Source of the DNA: Sinorhizobium psoraleae
Lineage (GTDB): Bacteria > Pseudomonadota > Alphaproteobacteria > Rhizobiales > Rhizobiaceae
Reading direction: 5' to 3'
Length of the DNA stretch: 38,248 bases
Assembly (NCBI RefSeq): GCF_013283645.1
Contig: NZ_JABEKV010000009.1
Coordinates: forward strand, 109,550 to 147,797
Part shown: positions 17,360 to 26,600 of the stretch, one piece after another
Layout of the letters: every line of letters begins with the position of its first letter
Numbering within the stretch: position 1 is the first letter of the stretch
Program-made: the position numbers and the translations under genes
Notes under the pieces: model-generated
What the model saw: only the letters and a program-made list of their open reading frames with translations
What the model was told of the DNA's origin: nothing
Database searches by the model: none

Positions 17360-18328
17360 ATGTCAGATGAATTGCTCCTTGAGGTCAGCGGGCTGACCAA
17401 GGATTTCGCCCCGGTGGCGTTCGGGCGCGGACCGGTCGTCCGTGCCGTCCAGGACGTCTCGTTCAACATCAGGCGCGGGGAGGTTGTCGGCCTCGTCGGG
17501 GAGTCGGGCAGCGGCAAGACCACCATCGGCCGCATGGTCGCTCAGTTGGTCCCGCCGACCTCCGGCAGCATTCGTTTCGACGGTGTGGAAACGACGAGCC
17601 TCAACCGCCGCGAACTTCGCCGCCTGCATGCGCGCGTCCAATATATTTTCCAGGATCCCTTTGCGAGTCTCTCGCCGCGCATGACCATCGGCGAGATTCT
17701 CATGGAAGGGCCGGATATTCAGCGTATCGACAGCAAGTCCGAGCGGATCGCCAAGGCCGCCAAGGCCCTCGCGTCGGTGGACCTCCCGCCCGACGCAATC
17801 TCCCGCTATCCGCACGAGTTTTCCGGCGGGCAGCGCCAGAGGATCGGCATTGCACGGGCGCTGACGCTCGCGCCAGATCTGCTTGTGGCCGACGAACCGG
17901 TGTCGGCGCTCGACGTCTCGATCCAAGCGCAGATCGTCAACCTGCTGCGCGACCTGCAGATGCGCCTGGGCCTTACCATGCTGTTCATCGCGCATGATCT
18001 TGCGGTGATCGAATATGTCGCCGATACGGTCATCGTGCTCTATCTCGGGCGGATCATGGAAATGGCGCCCAGCCGAAAGCTCTATGCCAGCCCGCAGCAC
18101 CCCTATACGCGTGCGCTTCTCTCGGCCGTTCCTTCGCCCGATCCCTCGCGACGCGCCAACCGGCAGATCCTTAAGGGTGACATACCAAGCCCGGCCAACC
18201 CTCCGAGCGGCTGCGTCTTCCGCACCCGCTGCCCGGTCGCGATCGAGGCATGCGCCAGCATGGTGCCGCCCCTGCGAGAAACGGCGAAAGGACACTTCAA
18301 GGCCTGCATCCGTGACGACCTCGACTGA
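17360..18328 (+). CDS. ABC transporter ATPase, DppF type
   Basis: This 322-residue ATPase is the second nucleotide-binding subunit. Walker A GESGSGKTT lies at 47-55, FQDPFASLSPRM marks the Q-loop, FSGGQRQRIGIARAL is the signature, and LLVADEPVSALDVS is the Walker B/D-loop region. The C-terminal CVFRTRCPVAIEAC extension is typical of DppF/OppF. It starts 3 bases after the previous stop. Together with 11818-17356 it completes a full five-component importer. Confidence 0.94.
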   Translation: MSDELLLEVSGLTKDFAPVAFGRGPVVRAVQDVSFNIRRGEVVGLVGESGSGKTTIGRMVAQLVPPTSGSIRFDGVETTSLNRRELRRLHARVQYIFQDPFASLSPRMTIGEILMEGPDIQRIDSKSERIAKAAKALASVDLPPDAISRYPHEFSGGQRQRIGIARALTLAPDLLVADEPVSALDVSIQAQIVNLLRDLQMRLGLTMLFIAHDLAVIEYVADTVIVLYLGRIMEMAPSRKLYASPQHPYTRALLSAVPSPDPSRRANRQILKGDIPSPANPPSGCVFRTRCPVAIEACASMVPPLRETAKGHFKACIRDDLD

Positions 18329-18356
18329 TCCAAAGGAATAGGGAGGCATCTCAACC

Positions 18357-19835
18357 ATGAAGAACCTGCTCTTCATCGGCGTCGATCAGCTCCGATGGGA
18401 CTGCGTCGGGCCGCACAAGACAGTGCCGGTTAAGACCCCGAACCTCGATCGGTTGATTGAGAACGGCGTGAGCTTCGATCGCGCCTATTGCACTTCGCCA
18501 CTCTGTACCCCATCGCGCGCCTCGATGCTCACCGGCGATTACGCCTTCACCCACGGCATGGGCACCAATTGCGACATGTATCATGCGCTCGCCCGCGAGC
18601 TGGCGCGGCCGGAACGCTTGCTGCACCATGATCTTCGTCGCGCCGGCTATCGCTGCGGCTTTGTCGGAAAATGGCACGTAGGCGTGGAGAAAGGCCCGGG
18701 TGACTACGGTTTCGAGGGCAATGCACCGGCCGGCTATGGCAACATAGTCAAGACCGAAGCTTTTAAGGATTATCTCTCGTCGAACGGTTTGAGCTACCGC
18801 ATCGAACCGGAGGTCTACTTCAACCCCGACCAGCAGACTATGGCGGCCGGCCGATGGTGCGGCCCGCAGGCGTCGACGCCCTGCCATTTCCTGACAGATC
18901 AGGTCATCGGCATGCTGCAGGGTCTGGCAGGTGGAAGCGAACCCTTCTTCGCCACGGTGCAATATTGGGATCCGCATGGGCCGCACCTGATCTCGGACGA
19001 ATTCTACGGCGTCACCGACCGCACGAAGATTACGCCTTGGGACAATTTCTCGGACGATCTTTCAGGCAAGCCGCGACGCGTGCAGCGCGAGCGGGATGAT
19101 TTCTATCGCAACCATCCGAGAACCGAGGAGGAGCTCGTCGCGTATATCGGCTACTACTGCGATCATGTGGCGATGCTCGACTATGAGATCGGCCGGCTGC
19201 TCGACTATCTCGATCACAGCGGCCTGGCAGAAGAAACGCTCGTGGTCTTCACGTCGGACCATGGCGACATGACCGGCGCGCATGGCGGGCTCATCGACAA
19301 GGGCTTGCCCTATAGCGAGGCCATGAGGGTGCCGCTGATCTTCAGCCATCCATCGTTGCAGAGCGGCAGGCGGGACACACTGGCGCTCAACATGGACATC
19401 CTTCCGACGGCCCTATCCTTGCTTGGCGTCAGTTACGCTCCGCGGCAGGCGGAGGATCTCTCGGCGCAGGTACTTGGGACAAGCCAGCAGGGCAGGGACT
19501 ATCTGCTTGCCGAGTATCACGGCCTGCGCTTCCTTTATTCGCAGCGCATACTCGTCTCGCACGACAACTTCAAATACATCTTCTCGCCGGGCGACATGGA
19601 TGAACTCTACGATCTCGACAGCGATCCTGGCGAGATGCGCAACCTCGCAGCCGAGGCCGACTACGCGGATGTACTCTCACGTATGCGATCCGCACTGATC
19701 GACGAGACGGCGAGATACCAGGATCCGCTCCGCGATTGCGTCGCGAAATTCAACGGTCAGTGGCGGACGCATTCAGGCCAGTTCGATGTCACCAGCGCCT
19801 ATTTGGCCGACGCTGGTTCCGGTGGTGGGCAATAG
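18357..19835 (+). CDS. Second cytoplasmic-type sulfatase
   Basis: This 492-residue type I sulfatase has the signature C50-T-P-S-R54 (CTPSRASMLTG), D10 in GVDQLRWD, K105-W-H107, and D301-H302-x-D304 in SDHGDMTGAHGG. All metal and sulfate ligands expected for the family can be found. No signal peptide is present, so the protein is cytoplasmic and matches the scheme of importing an intact sulfated compound. The ATG at 18357 follows GGGAGGCATC. It is the last gene of the operon. It is the same length as the sulfatase at 8458-9936 but only distantly similar, which suggests different sulfate positions or substrates. Confidence 0.9.
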   Translation: MKNLLFIGVDQLRWDCVGPHKTVPVKTPNLDRLIENGVSFDRAYCTSPLCTPSRASMLTGDYAFTHGMGTNCDMYHALARELARPERLLHHDLRRAGYRCGFVGKWHVGVEKGPGDYGFEGNAPAGYGNIVKTEAFKDYLSSNGLSYRIEPEVYFNPDQQTMAAGRWCGPQASTPCHFLTDQVIGMLQGLAGGSEPFFATVQYWDPHGPHLISDEFYGVTDRTKITPWDNFSDDLSGKPRRVQRERDDFYRNHPRTEEELVAYIGYYCDHVAMLDYEIGRLLDYLDHSGLAEETLVVFTSDHGDMTGAHGGLIDKGLPYSEAMRVPLIFSHPSLQSGRRDTLALNMDILPTALSLLGVSYAPRQAEDLSAQVLGTSQQGRDYLLAEYHGLRFLYSQRILVSHDNFKYIFSPGDMDELYDLDSDPGEMRNLAAEADYADVLSRMRSALIDETARYQDPLRDCVAKFNGQWRTHSGQFDVTSAYLADAGSGGGQ

Positions 19836-20467
19836 GGTCAACAAGAAATGGCTGGCTGCTGTACACCTTCGCGCCAGCAGAGCAACCCTGAGCCAAGCCT
19901 GGCTGCGCCCCTAATCGATAACTCCCGCCGAAGCGTCGCCGGGATGATCCTCATCCTGCTGGGCCCGTTCCGCATTCCGCAAGGGCTACGGGCGTCGGAG
20001 GCGAGGGCGGACGATGGCGAAGGGACCGGTGCGCAAGGCTCAGGCCCGCTTTTAGCGGCATATGAAGGAAACTCGCTGACCTGTCGCTTGGATCACGACC
20101 GGCCGGGGCTTTACGACGCGGAGCGCTGCGCTGCGTCGCGCGCTTGGCCGGTGGCGAAACACCGCCAAGCGCAGGAAGTTGCCGGGGCCGTCGCGATCTC
20201 GCCGCCCATAAGCTGCACGCTGTGGAGGCTTACGTCACCAAGGCAGGCAGGAGCAGGCTGCAGCCGTCTGTGCGCAATCGAGGGCATCGACGGCCGCATT
20301 GACGGCCTTCGTCGGCAACTAGACCGAGTGTTTGAGCAGCGATCGAGCCGCACGACATCAAATTAAAGGTTGTCGAGCAACGGAAGAGCTCGTTCCTATC
20401 CTACATCGATAGGGAATTCGGATTTCCAAACGCGGCCGCCTGCATGCGTAGACGAGGAGCGTCCGTT
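19836..20467. other. Non-coding stretch between the catabolic operon and the polysaccharide locus
   Basis: A frame open on the plus strand (19848-20366) has no recognisable domain and an unnatural composition, so I do not call it a gene. The DNA looks like rearranged remnants, with a change of base composition to a more AT-rich sequence at its right end. No terminator hairpin was identified with confidence. Confidence 0.4.
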
Positions 20468-21127
20468 TCATTGCCGGAAATCTTGCGGAGATAGGAGGTC
20501 ATAGCCATAGTATTGGAAGTCTTCCAAGTAAAGCTCATTCACGATTTCGATCGATCGCCGATTGTAGTGCTTTGCGTACTTGAGGGGCGTGCGTGACGGA
20601 TCTGTGACATTAAGATCTTCTGTGGGCGCGCATTCCAAGTTCAGAATTTTCTCTAATTTTCTTGCATCGTCCCACAGGTTTTCCGTTTTCCCGATAAAAT
20701 CAACAAACAGATTGCCGTCCAAATGCGTGAACTCGTTCATTGGGCAAAAGCAGATCCAGAAGGGATCATCGCGAATATCGGCGTGGGCAACGTAGTCCGA
20801 AATGTATCGATTGAAATCCTCGCCGATCTTTTCAAAGATGGGTTTCTTTGCTTCTTCCCAGTGTTTGAACGTGTATGCAGCGAGCAGATCTTGCCGAAAT
20901 CCGGAGTATAACTTGTCGTATGGATTTCGCACAAATGTGAACTTGAAGAATTCTCTTGTAAGATGAGAATAATCCGATGTCAGGAAGCGCTTAATCGGCA
21001 CGTGTTCCGAAAAATGCTGGGTCGGGCGCTTGACATCTACATACGGACTAAAAGCTTTTCTTGCCGTGGCGGAACCAGTTTTAGGAATCACAAAATATAT
21101 AAATTTCTTTTGAAGCGATATCCCCAT
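20468..21127 (-). CDS. Sulfotransferase family protein (PAPS-type)
   Basis: This 219-residue protein has the two PAPS-binding elements of carbohydrate-type (sulfotransferase family 2) enzymes. P15-K-T-G-S19 is the 5'-phosphosulfate loop, and R67-N-P-Y-D71 in FVRNPYDKLYSGF is the 3'-phosphate site. F-I-G-K-T-E-N-L is a further conserved strand. It would transfer sulfate from PAPS to a glycan, most likely the surface polysaccharide made by the upstream genes on the same strand. The ATG at 21127 has a good AGGAGAGG site. Base composition is clearly more AT-rich than its neighbours, a sign of separate acquisition. Confidence 0.85.
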   Translation of the reverse strand: MGISLQKKFIYFVIPKTGSATARKAFSPYVDVKRPTQHFSEHVPIKRFLTSDYSHLTREFFKFTFVRNPYDKLYSGFRQDLLAAYTFKHWEEAKKPIFEKIGEDFNRYISDYVAHADIRDDPFWICFCPMNEFTHLDGNLFVDFIGKTENLWDDARKLEKILNLECAPTEDLNVTDPSRTPLKYAKHYNRRSIEIVNELYLEDFQYYGYDLLSPQDFRQ

Positions 21128-21323
21128 CTATCCTCTCCTGTTTTAGATTTGAGAGTGCATCGAGCACAGACGCACACTGTGCCGATCTCGCATCGACGTA
21201 TTCATCCAAACTTGGCGGTGCAGTCGATCATCTGTTCGAACTGCGCATGCTGGGTGGGTGCGTAACTCGGAATTCTCGGCACTCTAGAGGTTAGCCGCCT
21301 GATCCTGTGAACCGAGGTCGCAA

Positions 21324-23528
21324 TCACACGGCGCGCAGTCGCCACGCCAAACTGTTGACCCCCGCTGGTGGGGCGATCTCAATCGTGGTGATCGGTCTGG
21401 ACTGCAGAAAACCTAGCCCGGTTATGCCCCTGATTGGATCCTCGAGCCGACCATGGAAGAGGTGGATGTCACAGCCTTCCGGTAGAACGATTTGCAGTGA
21501 CAGCTCTGATGCGGGATGGGACAGGCGCAAGCCGCTGGTCTCTGGCTTTACCTCAACTCCTTCGCCACAGTGCAACATCAGTCGAGCATTCGCCGGCAGA
21601 TTTGCTCCGTCGCGGAGCGTATCCCATAGCTGCAGTTCCAGCCGATCGGTCACGCCCTCGATCCGGCGATGGAATTCAAGATCTCGCACAGCGGTATGGC
21701 TGCCCGCGAACACGAAGCCTTCGGGGGTTTCCTTGCCCCACAACTGTGCCAGCCCAGGCTCGATTGCATAATCCGTGCCGGGCAGGACAAACGCATTGTG
21801 TGCCTCAGGTCCGCGTAAATAACGCGGCAGATCCCCAGCATATTCATGCGAATAAAAGCTCGGATCAATCAGCCATTCTATCCCGTCAAGATAAAGCGTG
21901 AAGGAAAGGTTGTCGGCGTGCTTGTGGGTCGCCGCCAGCGAGGTAGCCAAGAATACGAGCATGAAGGGCCGCTCGGTGTGATTTGCCTTAGCGATGGCAT
22001 ATCCGGCCCGCGGCAGAATGGTTATCTCCCGCCTGCTATATGGCTGGCGTCCGTTCGGGTCGCCCTCGGGTGGGTTAGACCGGCGGAACGTATCCCCTTG
22101 CGCCAGCGTACGCTGTCCATCGGGATAACGCATCAGGGCAGAGAATGTGGACAATGCCTTTGCGAGGGCCGGAATCTCTGTCTCGCGCCCGCTGAGAGAT
22201 GCAAAAACGCCGATGGTTGCGACGAGCCGCTCGATTCCGAGGTGATAGCCGATGGAGTTTTCTGCAAAGACCGCGAAATCTCCGTCGCGGGCAATTAACT
22301 GTGCGAATTGATCTGTGGCGCGTGATAATGCGGTCTCCACCCAGAGATCGGCACAGGCCCAGCCCGGAAAGGCCAAGCCAACCGTCATCAGTGCCAGATC
22401 CTGAAACCAAGCATGATTGTGATAGCGGATCGGCTGGTGGCCAGCATAGAAGACCTCAGAGGCCAGCAACTGCGCATGGCGATGAATGGCGCGGCGCAGG
22501 CGGGCCATGAATCGTGTGTCGAAGCCGTGCTTCTGGCCTTGGCCGTAAAGGGTGACCATGGCTAGGGCACGCTCGGCCACGCCATGGTCGTACCATGTGT
22601 ATTTGACGTTGGGATCTGGTTGATCGAAGCTGCGCGCTAGCCAGTCCGCCACCATATCGCGCGCGGCGAACAGAGCGCCGGTTTCGCTGTAGTCGACAGC
22701 TAGCAGCATCAGAATGATCGCCGAATGCTGCGAATGCCATGAAAATTGGAAGCTGCCTACCTCGCCAAGCCGGGGGGGTAGGGGCTCACCCGCCGGCCAC
22801 TCCAGTTGGATGTTGCCGCCCAGCGGGCACAGTCCCTTAGTCATGAAATCGCGGGCCAGTCGCTCGTATTCTGGGAAGTATGCACGGTGATAGTCGATGA
22901 GGTTACTTACGACCTCAGGCCGCAGCGGCCGTTCTTCGCCGAAGACGGCATCGGGATGCTCAGCTTCACGCCAGACCCTGACCTCGGAGAGGTCACAGCC
23001 CGCATCTGGCCCTGGCACGCCCTTAATATAGAAGCGCACATCGCCGAGGGGCCTTTCCTCGGGATGCTCCCAGCCGTTGCGCCAGCCCCAGGCTAAATCA
23101 CGGAAGCCCACATCGAGATCGAACCATGCGCCCTGCTGCGGGTGGGTCGCTTTGACATGCCGATAGCTAGCGTCCTCGGTATGCCCGATAGCGATATAGG
23201 AGATGCTTTCCCAGCCACGCAGTCGGACCCGCATGCCGAACCCGTTGACCACGGGCATCTCCGGTAGGGCGAAGCGAAGCTGCTGGCTGGTCGCCGCGCC
23301 ATCACCCGAGGCTCCGAAATCGACTCGGATGTGATCGGCTTCCGTCGCGATCCTGCCAGAACCGCAGCTCAATCGAGAAGCGTCGAGCGGCTGGGTGCCG
23401 GAGGCGCCCGATAAACACAGGTGGGTTTGCCAGATAACGTCGCGGTCGCTTAACTGTTTCGCTGCCCGGGCGCGCGCTGCCTGATCGACGAAGGAACACT
23501 GGAGCTTTTCGCTTACCTTGCTGATCAT
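21324..23528 (-). CDS. Heparinase II/III-family protein
   Basis: This 734-residue protein has an N-terminal beta-rich, ligand-binding-like region (about 40-190), an alpha/alpha-toroid region (about 210-480), and the heparinase II/III core near residue 535. There, THKHADNLSF, the downstream segment GIEWLIDPSFYSHEYAG and EAHNAFVLPG match the family's His/Tyr active-site strands. Heparinase II/III relatives are polysaccharide lyases, and many occur in surface polysaccharide loci, where they trim or process the polymer. No signal peptide is evident. It lies 114 bases downstream of the 1502-residue fusion gene on the same strand. The substrate is unknown. Confidence 0.85.
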   Translation of the reverse strand: MISKVSEKLQCSFVDQAARARAAKQLSDRDVIWQTHLCLSGASGTQPLDASRLSCGSGRIATEADHIRVDFGASGDGAATSQQLRFALPEMPVVNGFGMRVRLRGWESISYIAIGHTEDASYRHVKATHPQQGAWFDLDVGFRDLAWGWRNGWEHPEERPLGDVRFYIKGVPGPDAGCDLSEVRVWREAEHPDAVFGEERPLRPEVVSNLIDYHRAYFPEYERLARDFMTKGLCPLGGNIQLEWPAGEPLPPRLGEVGSFQFSWHSQHSAIILMLLAVDYSETGALFAARDMVADWLARSFDQPDPNVKYTWYDHGVAERALAMVTLYGQGQKHGFDTRFMARLRRAIHRHAQLLASEVFYAGHQPIRYHNHAWFQDLALMTVGLAFPGWACADLWVETALSRATDQFAQLIARDGDFAVFAENSIGYHLGIERLVATIGVFASLSGRETEIPALAKALSTFSALMRYPDGQRTLAQGDTFRRSNPPEGDPNGRQPYSRREITILPRAGYAIAKANHTERPFMLVFLATSLAATHKHADNLSFTLYLDGIEWLIDPSFYSHEYAGDLPRYLRGPEAHNAFVLPGTDYAIEPGLAQLWGKETPEGFVFAGSHTAVRDLEFHRRIEGVTDRLELQLWDTLRDGANLPANARLMLHCGEGVEVKPETSGLRLSHPASELSLQIVLPEGCDIHLFHGRLEDPIRGITGLGFLQSRPITTIEIAPPAGVNSLAWRLRAV

Positions 23529-23642
23529 TTACAGTAAATTACCCTACTTTTTACATGAGCTTCTGATGGTGAATCATGGCTCGAAGAGTATGACATGCAG
23601 CAACCTCGGCCTATTCTTAATTACAGGGTCTCTGTTCGTCTG

Positions 23643-26600
23643 TCATTCCGGAGCGGAAATCAACGCCAGTTCCGCTGCGATAACGCTCTCGTATGCACTC
23701 TGGCGGCGAACGCGTTCCGCCGCCGCCCGCGACTTGCGCAGGAAGACGTCGGGGTTCTCCCACAGATCCATGATAGCGCGCGCGAGGCCCTCGGCATCCT
23801 CCGGCTCAGCCAGATAGCCACAACTGTCGTCCACGAATTCAGGAACCGCCGCCACGCGACTGGTGACGGGGACAAGGCCCGAACTCATCGCCTCATCACG
23901 CGACACACCCTGGCTGTCCATGCGGGACGGCACCAAAAAGACGCCGTATTCCTGATGGACGGCCGCGATTTCAGCCTGAGTAAGAAAGCGCCGTTCGCAG
24001 GTAACGTTGCCAATGCCGGCTAGAGGAGCGGTGATTTCCTCAAAGAGAGGGCCGTCACCGACGATGCGGATTTCGAGATTTTTGAAGAACTCCCACGGTT
24101 GCAGCGCCAGAATCGCCTCGACCGAAAGGTCGTTGGCATATGTGCGTGAGGCGAACGGCCGGATCGACAGGATCTTACCGCGTTGTTCGGCGGGCTTTTC
24201 GTGGAAGGCAAAAAGTTGGTCGTCGATGGGATTGTGGATAATCCGGTACTGGTCCGGTGGACAGGCGACTTCCAGATCCTCGAACGTGGTATTCGCTGAA
24301 ATCTGCGAGACGAAGACGAAACGCAAGTTCTTCGGCAAGGGCGCGAAAAGCCCGCACCAGAAAGCTAGCCGTTGATCGCTGATCGCCTTGGCATTCTCCC
24401 GTTCCGCATCCGTTGAAAAGTTGAAGCTCCGCCGCCACCAAGGCTGCACCTCGGCGCCGTGGACCCAGACCGTCACCCGGATTCGGTCGATATGTCGCGA
24501 GAGCACCCGCCACATGTCCGCATCGAGGAAATGCACGAGCACATGGTCATACTGACCGGAGTCCAGCAACAGATCCAGTTGTTCGGCCGAGCCGGTCATG
24601 CAGTCGATGTTCTGGAATTCGTGCCAGGATAGATCCTGTTCGGGGCGCAACCGGTAGATATCCGGCGTGATCCCGCCCAAATCGCGATATGCGCGGACTC
24701 GGCTATGGACGAAACCGTTGCGGTAGAGATCTCGATAGGAGGGGTAATGATTGGTCAACAGGAGCAATCTCGATCCCGAGACAATCGGACGCGCGGCAGG
24801 GTGGTGATCGTTCAGCAAGACGCCGTGCACAGCGCAACTACCCGGACCACGTAGACGGATGCCGAACCGGACGAATTCTGTGCCTTCAGGTGGCTTCAGT
24901 CGGGCATTTCGGTTTGTGGTCAACATTTGATGGCCGAGCTTCTGCTTCTGCGCATCGAGCCAGACCGCAACGAATTGCGTGCTCAGCCCCGGCCCGACCA
25001 ACGGATGCAGGCGATAGCCGCCATCGTCGCCGTGCAGATCCGACAGCGGGCGGCACTTCCTTTCATAGATATAGACATGTTCCTCGTCGCCCAGCGTACT
25101 GGTCAGATGCCAAATCCCCCTCTCATCGGTTGTCCAAGTGACCTTGCCTGACGCAGGCTTCAGCATGTCCGCCGCAAGCGCCGCGCCGGCGACGAAGGGA
25201 ACGGTGATTTCGGCGTTCCGCGCCGGAGCCATCGCATCAGCCCGCGCCGCAAGATCGGCCTCGGCAAGCCCCGGATTGATCCCGGGCAAATCCTCCACCG
25301 CGGCCGTAACTCGCTCTGCATCATCCGGATCAAGAGCGCCACCTTCGCAATAGCCGAACGGATCGAGCGCGAGTATGTCGTCTCCTTCGAGGATCGCCTC
25401 CGGTAGGGCCTGCAACCAGGGGGCCAGGCGGGCCGCAGGCGCTTGATCGCCGCGCAGGAGCGAGCGGCGGGCCGCCAGACGATCGACAGGCACATAGCTG
25501 GGACCATCGACAGGCACTATGCCAGCCTCGTCGAGGTAGTGATAGGCTGCCTTGCCTAGGACGGCTGCATCGCTGTACAGGGTCGCAAGGATCAAGTCTG
25601 TCAGATAGTTCGCGCCGTAATAATCGCCAGGAACGAAACCCGCCAGCCACTCGTCACACGTCACCAAGTCGCCCAGGCGGATTCGGTCGGCTTCTTCCGG
25701 GGTCAGCCGGCGCATCGGGCAGGGCAGATCGGCCGCGGGCAGATCGATTTCCGCGGGGAGGACCAGAACCAGGCTCAAACCAGCCAGCTTCTGTCGGCGG
25801 ATCTGCGCAACCAGGCTTTCGGCCTCGGACAGAGTCGTGGCCCGCGCCAAAACGGTGATCTGCGGAAGGGCGGAGGCATCGGGCATATCGATCCCCGCGC
25901 GATGGGCGACCCGCGCTAATCGGTGGCTGTAGGTGTGTTCCGACAGCGCCTTGCGCAACCCCGCCAGCCGCAACCTAGCGGTGAGGCCCATATCGTCCTG
26001 CCTGCGGACCTGACGCAGTGCCTCGTCGCCGCTGTCGGTCGAGACGACCAGATCACCGAACATAAGTCGTAAGCCCCGTGAATAGTTGCTTATGACCCGC
26101 GTATTGGACGCAAGCAATTCATAGACCCGGCGAGCATACATGCTCTGGGAATTCTTCACCGAGTTCAGGTTGATCCCAAAGGTGTAACCCTTGTACGCTC
26201 GATCGATCTCGGAAGGCGGTAATGTGCCGATGATGTACTTCTTGTAACCCTCCGGGAACATGTAGTCTGGATGATCCTTGCCGAAATTGCGGTCAAATAT
26301 CTCGAAGGGACGGTACTCACTCAGCTTGTCCAGAAAGTCGTCCAAATCCCGGGTGCGGTCGGGATAACGAGCATAATAGGCTCCAGCAAAGCAGAAGGCA
26401 TCCTTGCGCTCTGCGATCTCGAGCGGATTGTGGATCTCGGGCTGGCAGGCAAAAGGCAGAAGGTGGACACGGTCATGTCCCAGTCCCTCCTTGTAGCCTG
26501 GGATGCAGTCAATGTCTGTGGTGAAAACCAGATCGAATTTTTGCGCTGTAGTCAGGAAGGTCTCGAAATGGACCGGATCCTCCTTGTTCCAGAAGGCGGT

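Noticed and set aside
19848..20366. Open plus-strand frame after the second sulfatase
   Set aside because: No domain, biased composition, no conserved start context beyond a purine run.
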